The notes: generated from the sequence alone by a model not told the origin. A stretch of DNA of 21,699 nucleotides from an uncultured Oscillospiraceae bacterium (GCA_934553255.1 CAKTEZ010000025.1:1-21699); one strand, 5' to 3'. Counted from the first letter of the stretch, positions 12,755 through 19,650 are shown. Translations and numbers: made by a program.

Positions 12755-13522
12755 TCAGATGATGCTCAGCGCCGCGAGCGCCGTCCGCGCTCCCGCGAGT
12801 ACGGGCGCGGTGTCGGGCAGGTCAAAGACCGTCCTGCCCAGAATGTCGAACTCCGTCTGCGCGTCGTCCTCGCCGACGACCGCCAGCAGCGGAATGCCGC
12901 CGAGGTCAAGCCGCCGCGCCGCGTCCGCGTCCAGCACGCGGTTCAGCACCGCGCCGCAGCGCTCGTACATCACCAGCTCGTCCGCCACGCGGCGCACGGT
13001 CTTGATAACGTCCACGCCCTTTTTGCTGCCGTCGGAAACGAGGACAAGGTGCGTCACCCGCTCCAGTACGCGGCGGTTGATCTGCTCGATGCCCGCCTCG
13101 GAGTCGATCACCACATAGTCATACTCTCCGATGAGCATGCCGATGACCTGCCGCAGATAGGTGTTCACCGCACAGTAGCAGCCCGCCGCTTCGGGCCGTC
13201 CGATGGCGAAGAAGTCATAGCCCGCGGGATGCAGCATCGCGCCGCGCAGAGATGCGGACACGCCCGCAAGAACATCTCCGACCGCGCCGCCCTGCCGCGC
13301 CGCGACCTCCTCCGAAACTCGCCTGCGGATGCCGTCGAGCGTTTCGCCGACCGCAAGTCCGAGCGCCGTGGAAAGCCCCACGGCGGGGTCGGCGTCGATG
13401 GCCAGTATCCGCTTGTCCGGATACCGCTCCGTCAGGCAGCGCAGCATCGCGGCGGAAAGCGAGGTCTTCCCCACGCCGCCCTTTCCCGCGACCGCGATGA
13501 TCTTCGCGCTCCTCTCGCTCAT
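12755..13522 (-). CDS. cooC: CooC-type nickel-insertion ATPase (MinD/SIMIBI family)
   Basis: Cytoplasmic P-loop ATPase of 255 residues in the MinD/Mrp class, most like CooC, which couples ATP hydrolysis to nickel insertion into carbon monoxide dehydrogenase. The deviant Walker A motif GKGGVGKT is at residues 13-20 with the signature lysine. AIDADPAVGL (41-50) is the switch I region, and YDYVVIDSEAGIEQ (135-147) is the Walker B/switch II region. The CooC-specific CXC motif is present as CYC at C115 and C117; these cysteines bind metal at the dimer interface in characterised CooC. The ATG at 13522 has GGGGAGGAG about 6-8 nt upstream. It is first in a three-gene nickel operon from the promoter at 13556-13584. 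No CODH gene lies nearby, so the client enzyme must be encoded elsewhere. Confidence 0.88.
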   Translation of the reverse strand: MSERSAKIIAVAGKGGVGKTSLSAAMLRCLTERYPDKRILAIDADPAVGLSTALGLAVGETLDGIRRRVSEEVAARQGGAVGDVLAGVSASLRGAMLHPAGYDFFAIGRPEAAGCYCAVNTYLRQVIGMLIGEYDYVVIDSEAGIEQINRRVLERVTHLVLVSDGSKKGVDVIKTVRRVADELVMYERCGAVLNRVLDADAARRLDLGGIPLLAVVGEDDAQTEFDILGRTVFDLPDTAPVLAGARTALAALSII

Positions 13523-13555
13523 GGCAAACTCCTCCCCGTTCCGTCCTTTTTCGGT

Positions 13556-13584
13556 AGTATAGCATGAAAGGGGACGGTTTGCAA
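13556..13584 (-). promoter_or_regulatory. Promoter of the cooC operon
   Basis: On the minus strand, TTGCAA, a 17-nt spacer and TATACT (plus-strand AGTATA at 13556-13561, TTGCAA at 13579-13584). The -35 element and most of the spacer lie inside the 3' half of the aspartate kinase terminator hairpin. Confidence 0.75.
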
Positions 13585-13611
13585 CGGCTTTTGCCGATGC
13601 AGACCGTCCCC
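13570..13611 (-). terminator. Hairpin terminator after the aspartate kinase gene
   Basis: Long inverted repeat with outer arms GGGGACGGT / ACCGTCCCC (9 bp) and inner TGCA and CGGC/GCCG pairs separated by single mismatches, with an AAAA loop. It begins 5 nt after the kinase stop codon. The following minus-strand sequence is CTTTC, a weak U tract, so termination may be partial. Confidence 0.65.
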
Positions 13612-13615
13612 CCTC

Positions 13616-14590
13616 TCAGCTTGGAAAAAAAGCTCCGTGTACGGCGCACAGCGCCGCGTCGGCGTCGGCGCCGTGCGCGAGCAGCGTGATGCGCTGCTCG
13701 CCCTCCTCCACGCCGAGGACCGTCACGCCCGCCGCCTCCAGCGCGGTGACCGCCGTGCGTACCGCCGCGATGGACGGCAGGGCGCGGCCGATGGCCGTCA
13801 CGCGCACGATCTCTCCGGTGCGGCGGCGCGTCACCCCCGTGACGGGCGCGCGGTCCTCCCCATCCGGCTCTACGAGCGTTCCCACGCTCTCCGGCTCGCA
13901 GGAGCGCACCTCAACGGTCACGCCGTACCGCGCGGCGAGCGCCGCCGAGCGGTCGTGCAGCACCTGCGCGCCGTTCGCGGCGAGGCGCAGCATATGGTCG
14001 CAGGACACCGTTTCCAGCCGCCGCGCCGCGGGACATACGCGCGGATCGGTGGTATAAACGCCGTCCACATCCGTATAAATGATGCAGCGCTCCGCGCCGA
14101 GAAAGGCAGCGAGCGCCACGGCGCTCGTGTCGCTCCCGCCGCGGCCGAGCGTCGTCACATCTCCCTCCGCGTCCACGCCCTGAAACCCCGCGACCAGCAC
14201 CACGCATCCTGCCGCCAGCTCCCGCCGGATACGCGCCGCGCCAACATCCGTCACATTCGCGCCGCCGTGCAGGCCGTCGGTCCGCACCGGCACCTGCCAA
14301 CCGGAGAGCGAGACCGCAGGTACGCCGAGCGATGCGAGCGTGATCGCGCCGAGCGCGACGCTCGCCGTTTCGCCCGTAGCGAGCAAGGCGTCCAACTCCC
14401 GCTGCGGCGCCGCGTCGGACAGCTCGCGCACCCGCGCGAGCAGCTCGTCGGTCGTGTCGCCCTGCGCGCTGAGTACGGCCACCACCTCGTCTCCCCGCTC
14501 CCACGCCTCCTTCACAATGGCCATGGCGCGCAGCAGCCGCGCGCGGTCACGCACGGAGCTGCCGCCGAATTTCTGTACGATAAGGCCCAT
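13616..14590 (-). CDS. Aspartate kinase with shortened regulatory region
   Basis: Catalyses ATP-dependent phosphorylation of aspartate, the first step towards lysine, threonine, methionine and diaminopimelate. The product is 324 residues, against about 400 for usual monofunctional kinases. The amino-acid kinase core is intact: KFGGSS at 7-12, TTLGRGGSDTSA at 146-157 and YTDVDGVYTTDPR at 172-184. After the core ends near TLVEP (238-242) there is room for about one ACT domain (roughly 250-322), where the family normally has two. The remaining part resembles the second ACT and the usual C-terminal helix (ALCAVHGAFF). The start is ATG at 14590, with GGAGAAGGGGG a few nt upstream; longer in-frame starts lie beyond a terminator hairpin. 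An ACT regulator gene precedes it and a terminator separates the two, suggesting attenuated expression. Feedback behaviour cannot be read from sequence. Confidence 0.88.
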   Translation of the reverse strand: MGLIVQKFGGSSVRDRARLLRAMAIVKEAWERGDEVVAVLSAQGDTTDELLARVRELSDAAPQRELDALLATGETASVALGAITLASLGVPAVSLSGWQVPVRTDGLHGGANVTDVGAARIRRELAAGCVVLVAGFQGVDAEGDVTTLGRGGSDTSAVALAAFLGAERCIIYTDVDGVYTTDPRVCPAARRLETVSCDHMLRLAANGAQVLHDRSAALAARYGVTVEVRSCEPESVGTLVEPDGEDRAPVTGVTRRRTGEIVRVTAIGRALPSIAAVRTAVTALEAAGVTVLGVEEGEQRITLLAHGADADAALCAVHGAFFPS

Positions 14591-14611
14591 GTCAGCCCCC
14601 TTCTCCCCTGC

Positions 14612-14653
14612 AAAAAAATGGGTCGGCAAACTGCAAGCAGTCTGCTGACCCAT
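14612..14653 (-). terminator. Intrinsic terminator/attenuator just before the aspartate kinase start
   Basis: Stem ATGGGTC + GGCA + ACTG pairing with CAGT + TGCT + GACCCAT (one A-C mismatch, one G-U pair, 4-nt loop), followed on the minus strand by seven U residues. It lies 25 nt after the UPF0735 stop codon and its U tract ends 21 nt before the kinase ATG, leaving room only for the ribosome binding site. No good promoter was found between it and the kinase. Confidence 0.85.
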
Positions 14654-14678
14654 AGTATGCCGCTGCGCTCCGCGCGGT

Positions 14679-15119
14679 TCACCCCGCGAGGATCTCAAAC
14701 TTGACCACGCCCGCCGTCTCCGCCGCGCTGGCGATCAGTTCCTCAAGCGACTCGCGCATATCGCTCGTCTCCGCCGAGATGGTCACGGCGGCGCAGCCGT
14801 TCGCAGGAATGCTCTGGTTGATGGTCAGTATATTCGCACCGGAACCGGCAAAAATAGAAAGTACATTGCTCAGCACGCCCGGATTGTCCTTGAGCAGCGC
14901 ATAGAACGTGATGATGCGTCCGGTCTTCATATCGTTGAAGGGCTGCACGCTGTCGCGGTACTTATAAAAGGCGCTGCGGCTGATGCCGACCTGCCGCGCG
15001 GCCTCGCCCGCCGTGGCGACCTCGCCCGCATGGAGCATGCGCTTCGCCTCCGCCACCTTGAGGAAAACCTCCGGCAGCGCCTCTGCTGCGACCAGATAAT
15101 ACTTTGTTTTCGTTCCCAT
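14679..15119 (-). CDS. ACT domain-containing protein, UPF0735 (PheB-like)
   Basis: A 146-residue protein of the UPF0735 family, the normal length (about 147). The first half carries a short helix-turn-helix-like segment, ATAGEAARQVGISRSAFYKYRD (about residues 35-56), and the second half (about 68-145) is an ACT domain beginning RIITFYALLKDNPGVLSNVL, a fold that usually binds amino acids. It probably senses an amino acid and acts as a regulator; the Bacillus relative is encoded next to prephenate dehydratase, but its function is not settled. The start is ATG at 15119 with GAGGAGAAC upstream; a longer in-frame start near 15161 is rejected because it would overlap the predicted promoter start region. 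It is transcribed from the promoter at 15162-15190 and is followed by an aspartate kinase, a pairing that points to the aspartate family pathway. Confidence 0.88.
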   Translation of the reverse strand: MGTKTKYYLVAAEALPEVFLKVAEAKRMLHAGEVATAGEAARQVGISRSAFYKYRDSVQPFNDMKTGRIITFYALLKDNPGVLSNVLSIFAGSGANILTINQSIPANGCAAVTISAETSDMRESLEELIASAAETAGVVKFEILAG

Positions 15120-15161
15120 AATTGTTCTCCTCTCGCGGTCAACTGTCCTTTTCGTTTGCAC

Positions 15162-15190
15162 ATTGTATCACATTCCCCGCCGATGCACAA
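15162..15190 (-). promoter_or_regulatory. Extended -10 promoter of the UPF0735 ACT gene
   Basis: On the minus strand, a weak TTGTGC, 17 nt, then TGA-TACAAT, an extended -10 element (plus-strand ATTGTA at 15162-15167). Predicted leader about 35 nt. I saw no equally good sigma-A promoter for the divergent ytvI gene in the same 116-nt gap, which would fit a sporulation sigma factor for ytvI, but this is only inference. Confidence 0.65.
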
Positions 15191-15235
15191 TAGCTTTTCT
15201 TTCGCCCTCCCCTTATTTTTCAAGGAGGTGACGCC

Positions 15236-16300
15236 TTGCAGAGCGCCCAGAAACGCGACTTTCTCCTCTCCGCCGCCTACTATGCCGTACTCGCCGCCGT
15301 GCTTTACCTCTTCTTCCGCTATCTTCTCTGGTGGCTGCTGCCCTTTCTTCTCGCCCTCGGCGCGGCGCGCGCCATGGAGCCCGCCGTCCTCTTCCTGCGC
15401 CGCACGGTGCATTTTAAGCGCGGCTTTTCCGCCGCGCTGCTGACGCTCTTTCTGCTCTTCCTCCTCGGCGGTCTGCTCGCGCTGCTGCTCTCGGCGCTCT
15501 TTGCCGAGGCGACCGCGTTCCTCACGCAGCTTCCCGCTCTGCTCGACGCGCTGCCCGAGCAGGTCTCCGGACTTCTCGCGCGGCTGGAGGAATACTGCGC
15601 GCTCTGTCCCGCGTGGCTGCGGGAGCTTGCCGCCGCGCAGCTCCAGGGTCTTGCGAGCGGAGGCGGCGCGACGCTCCGCGCCTTTGCCGCGCGGCTGCTC
15701 GCCGCGCTCGGCTCGTTGGCGGGCGGCATTCCGCGTTTTGTCCTCTCCGCCGCGACCTGCGTGCTTGCCGTGTTCTTTTTTTCCTCCTCCTATCCCGCGC
15801 TCCGAAGCGCGGCGCAAAGCAGGCTTCCCGCGCCGTGGCTCGCCCGACTGCGCGGTGCGCGGGGAAGCGTGTCGCGCTCGCTTGCCCATTGGCTTCGCGC
15901 GCAGGCGCTTTTGTGTCTGATGACCTTTGCCCAGCTTTTGCTCGGACTGTCGCTGCTCGGCGCGCGCTTCGCGCTGCTCGGCGCGTTTCTCATCACGCTG
16001 GTAGACGCGCTGCCCGTGTTCGGCACGGGGACGGTACTCGTCCCCTGGGCCGTTCTGGAGCTGCTGCTCGGAAGCACCCCCCGCACCGCCGCGCTTGTGA
16101 TCCTTTACCTCTGCACGCTCACCGTAAGGAGCGTAGCCGAGCCGAAGCTGATGGCGGCGCGCTCCGGTCTGCCGCCCATCGCCTCGCTCGCCGCGATGTA
16201 CCTCGGCTTCCGTATGTTCGGCGTGGCGGGCATGATCCTCTTCCCCTTTCTTCTGCTCCTTGCCGCGCAGACACGCAGCACAAAAAGCGAAGGCTCCTGA
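15236..16300 (+). CDS. ytvI: YtvI-like AI-2E transporter family membrane protein
   Basis: Integral membrane protein of 354 residues in the AI-2E transporter (UPF0118) superfamily, closest in architecture to the sporulation membrane protein YtvI. It has paired hydrophobic segments near residues 10-45 and 62-90, a more polar central amphipathic region (about 95-150), another segment near 160-180, and four or so segments from about 220 to 345, ending in FPFLLLLAAQTRSTKSEGS. The LVDALPVFGTGTVLVPWA motif (about 255-275) is typical of the family. The start is TTG at 15236, placed 8 nt after AAGGAGG. Codons are very GC-rich and leucine/alanine-heavy. It is monocistronic, divergent from the ACT gene and convergent with the PBP. 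Bacillus ytvI is controlled by sigma-E during sporulation; that is family knowledge, not seen here. Confidence 0.82.
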   Translation: MQSAQKRDFLLSAAYYAVLAAVLYLFFRYLLWWLLPFLLALGAARAMEPAVLFLRRTVHFKRGFSAALLTLFLLFLLGGLLALLLSALFAEATAFLTQLPALLDALPEQVSGLLARLEEYCALCPAWLRELAAAQLQGLASGGGATLRAFAARLLAALGSLAGGIPRFVLSAATCVLAVFFFSSSYPALRSAAQSRLPAPWLARLRGARGSVSRSLAHWLRAQALLCLMTFAQLLLGLSLLGARFALLGAFLITLVDALPVFGTGTVLVPWAVLELLLGSTPRTAALVILYLCTLTVRSVAEPKLMAARSGLPPIASLAAMYLGFRMFGVAGMILFPFLLLLAAQTRSTKSEGS

Positions 16301-16319
16301 ACCGAAGCCTTCGCTTTTT
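16282..16319. terminator. Bidirectional terminator between ytvI and the PBP gene
   Basis: A 14-bp perfect stem AAAAAGCGAAGGCT / AGCCTTCGCTTTTT with a 10-nt loop and U tracts on both strands. The left arm overlaps the last codons of ytvI; the right arm ends 10 nt before the PBP stop codon at 16329. Confidence 0.92.
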
Positions 16320-16328
16320 CATGTTCCT

Positions 16329-18947
16329 TTATGCCGCGGCGTTGAGCAGCCAGTTGAGAAAGTCTCTGTTCCGCTCGCCGTCTCCGTCCTCCGGCGGCTC
16401 CTCCGGCTCGGTCGTCTCTCCCGAGATCCAGTTGCCGAACTCATCGTAATAGCCCTGCTCCGGTTCCGGCTCCGGCTCGACGTAAGAGTGAATGTCGCAC
16501 GTTCCGAGCATCATCAGGTCGTTGAGAACGTTCAGGCTGTCGTCCGCCGTCACGGGCGTCCCCTCCGGAATGACGAAGTTCGGGTCCTCCGCCTGCCGCG
16601 CGGCATAGGCATCCCGCTCCGCCCCGCTCAGCGGCACGAGCATCACGCTGCGCTCGTAGCCCCAACCCGCGGCCACATTTTCGCCGGTGAAGTCCACCGC
16701 GTTCCGCACCTCAACGCACTCGGCGGGGCAGTATTCTCCGGCAAGCTTCCCGCTCTGCGTACACAGGCTGATATGCACGTGACCGTCGCAGGTGAGCGTG
16801 GGCGCGCTGCTCGCCGCCACCCAGACCGTCTGGACCTCCGGACAAAGGCTGCCCTGCAGCAGGCCCGTTCGAGTGCAGACCGTCACCTTGGTCATCTCGG
16901 CGGGAACGCCGGAAAAGTCCCTGTTCGGCAGAGTCTCATGGATCTCGCTCATCGCCATTTTCCAAAGGGTCGCGGCGGGGTTTCCGTTGGCCTTGATGCG
17001 CGAGGGCCGGTCGTAGCCGATCCACACCGCCGCCGTGTAGTACGGCGTGTAGCCGACGAAGTAGCGGTCACAGTTGTTGCTGGTCGTGCCGGTCTTGCCC
17101 GCGATGGTCATGCCGGAGAACGCCGCACCCGTACCCGTGCCGCTGCGGACAACGCCCTTGAGCAGCTCATTGACGGAATAGGCGGTGGATTCCTTCATCG
17201 CCACCCAGGATTCCTGCTTGTTCTCCAGAACGATGCTGCCGTTGAGGTCGCGCACCTCGACAAAGGTGCGGGGTCTGGTGTAGACGCCGTTGTTGGCAAA
17301 GGCGGAATACGCCGCCGCCATCTCCACCGTGTTCACGCCGTAGGTCAGACCGCCGAGTGCGAGCGCCGCGGAGTTAAGATCGTCGTTCACCAGAGTGGTA
17401 AAGCCGAGGTTCTGCAGCATAAACTCATAAGAGACGGAGGGCGAGAGCATTTCCAGCACGCGCACCGCCGTGGTGTTCGTGGACACACGCAGCGCGGTCT
17501 GGAGCGTGATCAGCCCCTTATAGCCCGTGTAGGAGTTCTTCGGCCACGGCTTTCCCGTGCCGTTGGCGCCCGCCTGCAGGCGCACAGGATAATCGTCGAT
17601 GACGGAGGCGGGCGTGATGATGCCGGTCTCCAACGCGGGCGCGTAGACCGCCAGCGGCTTGATGGCGCTGCCGCAGGGGCGGGAGTTCGTCGCGTAGTTG
17701 AGCAGGAAGCGCCCCGTGCGTTCGCCGATGCGCCCCGCCATCGCCACCACGTTGCCCGTGGCGTTGTCTATGATCGTCATGCCGGACTGGAGCTGCTCGC
17801 CCTTGGCGGAGGTGTAGGGCAGGTTCTCCGTGTCGGCGTAGATGCGCTCCACAAGGTCCTGCATCTCGGGGTCGACGGTCGTATAGATCTGATAGCCGCC
17901 CGTGTAGAGCAGCTTCTTGGCGACCTCCAGCGAATAGCCCTTCTCCTCATGCAGCGCGTCCGCCACATCCAGAAAGACCTGCTCGATCAGATAGGGATCG
18001 TAGGTCTCGGCAGCCATTCCGGCGGCCTCCGTCTCCTCGCCGCCGTCCGCCGCGGCATAGTCCTTGTCCCACACGAAGACCAGCGGCTCGTTGACTGCCT
18101 CCTCGTACTCCGCGTCGTTCAGGTAGCCCAGCTCGTGCATCTTGTCGAGTACGGTCACCTGCCGCTCCTTGTTCTTCTCGCGGAAGGTCTTGCCGCTGTC
18201 GAGCGTTCCCTGACGGGAGGGGTCGTAAAGGTACGGATACTGCGTGATGCCGACGATGGCGGCGCCCTCGGCGACGGTCAGGTCCTTGGCGTCCTTGCCG
18301 AAGTAGTTCTCGGCAGCCGCCTGGATGCCGTAGGAACGGTTGCCGAAGTAGACGAGGTTGAGGTAAAACGTCAGCGTCTCCTCGGGCGAATAGTTTTTAT
18401 AAAAGCGCAGCGCCTGGAAGATCTCCAGCACCTTGCGCTTGATGGTCGGCTGGTTGTTGCCGGTGGCGTTCTTGATGACCTGTTGGGTGATGGTCGAGCC
18501 GCCGCGCTGCGTTCCGCCGCCGGTGAGCAGCGTGAACACCGCCTTGCCCGTCGATTTCCAGTCCACGCCATGGTGCTGGAAGAAGCGCTGGTCCTCAATG
18601 GACACCAGAGCCTGCCAGACATGGTCGGGAATGTCGGCATACTCAATGTTCGTGCGGTCCTCCGCCCCGTGGAACTTGGTCAGCTCCTTCCACTCGCCCG
18701 TGCTCTTATCCCGATAGTAAACGATGGAGCTTTGGTTGAGCGTGTAGGCGCTCATATCCACATCCAGCAGAGGCTCAAGCGTCGTGTGGACGTATTTCAT
18801 AAAGATGCCGAAGAACATCAGCGCCGTCACGACGCCGATGGCAAACAGCGTACCGACGACCTTCAGCGCCGTGATACCGGCGCGTCCCTTTCTGCTTTTT
18901 CTGTGAGGCGCACGCGCGTTCCCGCGTTTTTCTTCCGTAAGCGCCAC
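16329..18947 (-). CDS. Class A penicillin-binding protein (PBP1A family), bifunctional
   Basis: Bifunctional peptidoglycan synthase at the cytoplasmic membrane, about 872 residues. A short basic cytoplasmic tail leads to one TM anchor at about 28-50. The GT51 glycosyltransferase domain follows, with catalytic EDQRFF (E118), GGSTITQQ (149-156) and the YGIQAAAENYFGK segment. The transpeptidase domain has SAIK (S427, K430), STN (489-491) and KTG (618-620), all catalytic motifs intact. The C-terminus holds cysteine-containing repeats (TGLLQGSLCP, SGKLAGEYCP) and a Pro/Glu-rich tail. The start is uncertain. The promoter at 19014-19042 rules out the upstream ATG at 19109. The only canonical in-frame choice downstream is GTG at 18947, which overlaps the AAGGAGG itself, whereas the codon ideally spaced from it is ACG at 18938. 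It is convergent with ytvI and divergent from the DUF1292 gene. Confidence 0.93.
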   Translation of the reverse strand: MALTEEKRGNARAPHRKSRKGRAGITALKVVGTLFAIGVVTALMFFGIFMKYVHTTLEPLLDVDMSAYTLNQSSIVYYRDKSTGEWKELTKFHGAEDRTNIEYADIPDHVWQALVSIEDQRFFQHHGVDWKSTGKAVFTLLTGGGTQRGGSTITQQVIKNATGNNQPTIKRKVLEIFQALRFYKNYSPEETLTFYLNLVYFGNRSYGIQAAAENYFGKDAKDLTVAEGAAIVGITQYPYLYDPSRQGTLDSGKTFREKNKERQVTVLDKMHELGYLNDAEYEEAVNEPLVFVWDKDYAAADGGEETEAAGMAAETYDPYLIEQVFLDVADALHEEKGYSLEVAKKLLYTGGYQIYTTVDPEMQDLVERIYADTENLPYTSAKGEQLQSGMTIIDNATGNVVAMAGRIGERTGRFLLNYATNSRPCGSAIKPLAVYAPALETGIITPASVIDDYPVRLQAGANGTGKPWPKNSYTGYKGLITLQTALRVSTNTTAVRVLEMLSPSVSYEFMLQNLGFTTLVNDDLNSAALALGGLTYGVNTVEMAAAYSAFANNGVYTRPRTFVEVRDLNGSIVLENKQESWVAMKESTAYSVNELLKGVVRSGTGTGAAFSGMTIAGKTGTTSNNCDRYFVGYTPYYTAAVWIGYDRPSRIKANGNPAATLWKMAMSEIHETLPNRDFSGVPAEMTKVTVCTRTGLLQGSLCPEVQTVWVAASSAPTLTCDGHVHISLCTQSGKLAGEYCPAECVEVRNAVDFTGENVAAGWGYERSVMLVPLSGAERDAYAARQAEDPNFVIPEGTPVTADDSLNVLNDLMMLGTCDIHSYVEPEPEPEQGYYDEFGNWISGETTEPEEPPEDGDGERNRDFLNWLLNAAA

Positions 18948-19013
18948 CTCCTTGTGCGAATTGAAACGGGCGATGCTCCGCCCGAGGTATTGTCCGGAGA
19001 CAAAAGGTAATTT

Positions 19014-19042
19014 ATTGTAATACAAAATCAGCCGGATGTCAA
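19014..19042 (-). promoter_or_regulatory. Strong promoter of the PBP gene
   Basis: On the minus strand, a perfect TTGACA, 17 nt, TACAAT (plus-strand ATTGTA at 19014-19019, TGTCAA at 19037-19042). Predicted start near 19007, about 60 nt before the PBP coding region. Confidence 0.88.
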
Positions 19043-19044
19043 AC

Positions 19045-19073
19045 TTGCATTGTGTGCGAAATTGGAGTATACT
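19045..19073 (+). promoter_or_regulatory. Promoter of the DUF1292 gene
   Basis: TTGCAT (19045-19050), 17 nt, TATACT (19068-19073). Predicted start near 19080, giving a leader of about 35 nt. Its -35 element is only 2 bp from that of the divergent PBP promoter. Confidence 0.75.
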
Positions 19074-19114
19074 TGCACTATCCATAACAAATACTTTGGA
19101 GGAGGACACCCCCC

Positions 19115-19402
19115 ATGAGCGAAGAATACGGCCCGAACTTCGTCACGCTGACGGACGACGAGGGCAACGACATCGAACTGGAATACATCGACGCGCTCGA
19201 GCATAACGGAACGACCTACATGGCCTTTTTCCCCGTTGTGGAAGACGGCGCGGAGGAAAACGAGGACGAATACGGTCTCATTCTTCTCAAGAGCGAGCTG
19301 GTGGACGGCGAGGAGATGCTCGCCAACATCACGGATGAGGCGGAGCTTGACGAGGTCTACGACCTCTTCATGCAGCAGATGATGGAGGACGAGGACGAAT
19401 AA
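19115..19402 (+). CDS. DUF1292 family acidic protein
   Basis: A 95-residue, strongly acidic protein of the DUF1292 family (Bacillus YrzB type), of unknown function. The family pattern is visible: N-terminal ITLTDDEGNDIEFE-like strand (here VTLTDDEGNDIELEYIDALE), YMAFFPVVE, then a GLILLKSELVDGEE block and a C-terminal helix rich in D, E and M ending in EDEDE. No signal peptide or membrane segment. The start is ATG at 19115, with GGAGGAGGAC 7 nt upstream. It is transcribed from the promoter at 19045-19073 and its stop codon abuts the 6S RNA. No separate good promoter for the RNA was found, so the two may share a transcript. The family assignment is good; any function would be a guess. Confidence 0.88.
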   Translation: MSEEYGPNFVTLTDDEGNDIELEYIDALEHNGTTYMAFFPVVEDGAEENEDEYGLILLKSELVDGEEMLANITDEAELDEVYDLFMQQMMEDEDE

Positions 19403-19404
19403 GG

Positions 19405-19610
19405 CTTTCTGCCCTGCGTGGTGCGTGATAGGCTCTTTATAAACCCACATTTCGTCATACGGGACGCCGGTACGCTCCGGTGGTTTGCAGGCCTCCCGAC
19501 TGCCTTTCTGCGGTCGGATGTTGGAAGCAGTAAAGCCGGACAGAGGCGACCCACCTGCAATTCATGTGCAGGTTTGACGGGGTCTACACGGCCATCGCGG
19601 GGTATCGTTT
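19405..19610 (+). ncRNA. ssrS: 6S RNA
   Basis: Regulatory RNA that mimics an open promoter and sequesters sigma-A RNA polymerase, typically as growth slows. The ends form the closing stem CCCTGCG (19412-19418) with CGCGGGG (19596-19602), continued by TGG/CCA next to a bulge. The 5' strand has the characteristic order CCCTGCG-TGGTGCGTGAT ... AACCCACATT ... GGGACGCCGG. The apical arm CGACTGC/GCGGTCG (7 bp) and a side hairpin ACCTGCA/TGCAGGT on the 3' side of the central bubble fit Firmicutes 6S architecture. Length is about 200 nt, as expected. It begins right after the DUF1292 stop codon. Ends are estimated to within about 10 nt. I did not run a covariance model; the call rests on pattern recognition and the closing stem. 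Confidence 0.85.
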
Positions 19611-19619
19611 TACCCATTC

Positions 19620-19650
19620 AACGCTTTGCACAAAATCGGCAAGGCGTTTT
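19620..19650 (+). terminator. Probable terminator after 6S RNA
   Basis: Stem AACGCTTTGC / GCAAGGCGTT (10 bp, one G-U pair), 9-nt loop, followed by TTCTCCGTTTT. It lies just downstream of the 6S RNA and before the ssnA promoter. The U tract is interrupted. Confidence 0.6.

Noticed and set aside
14591..14698. Longer N-terminus for the aspartate kinase starting at 14698
   Set aside because: The extension spans a terminator hairpin and the end of the UPF0735 gene; family alignment begins at MGLIVQKFGGSS (14590).
18948..19109. PBP start at the ATG at 19109
   Set aside because: It lies upstream of a near-consensus promoter (19014-19042), and the added residues are not part of the family.
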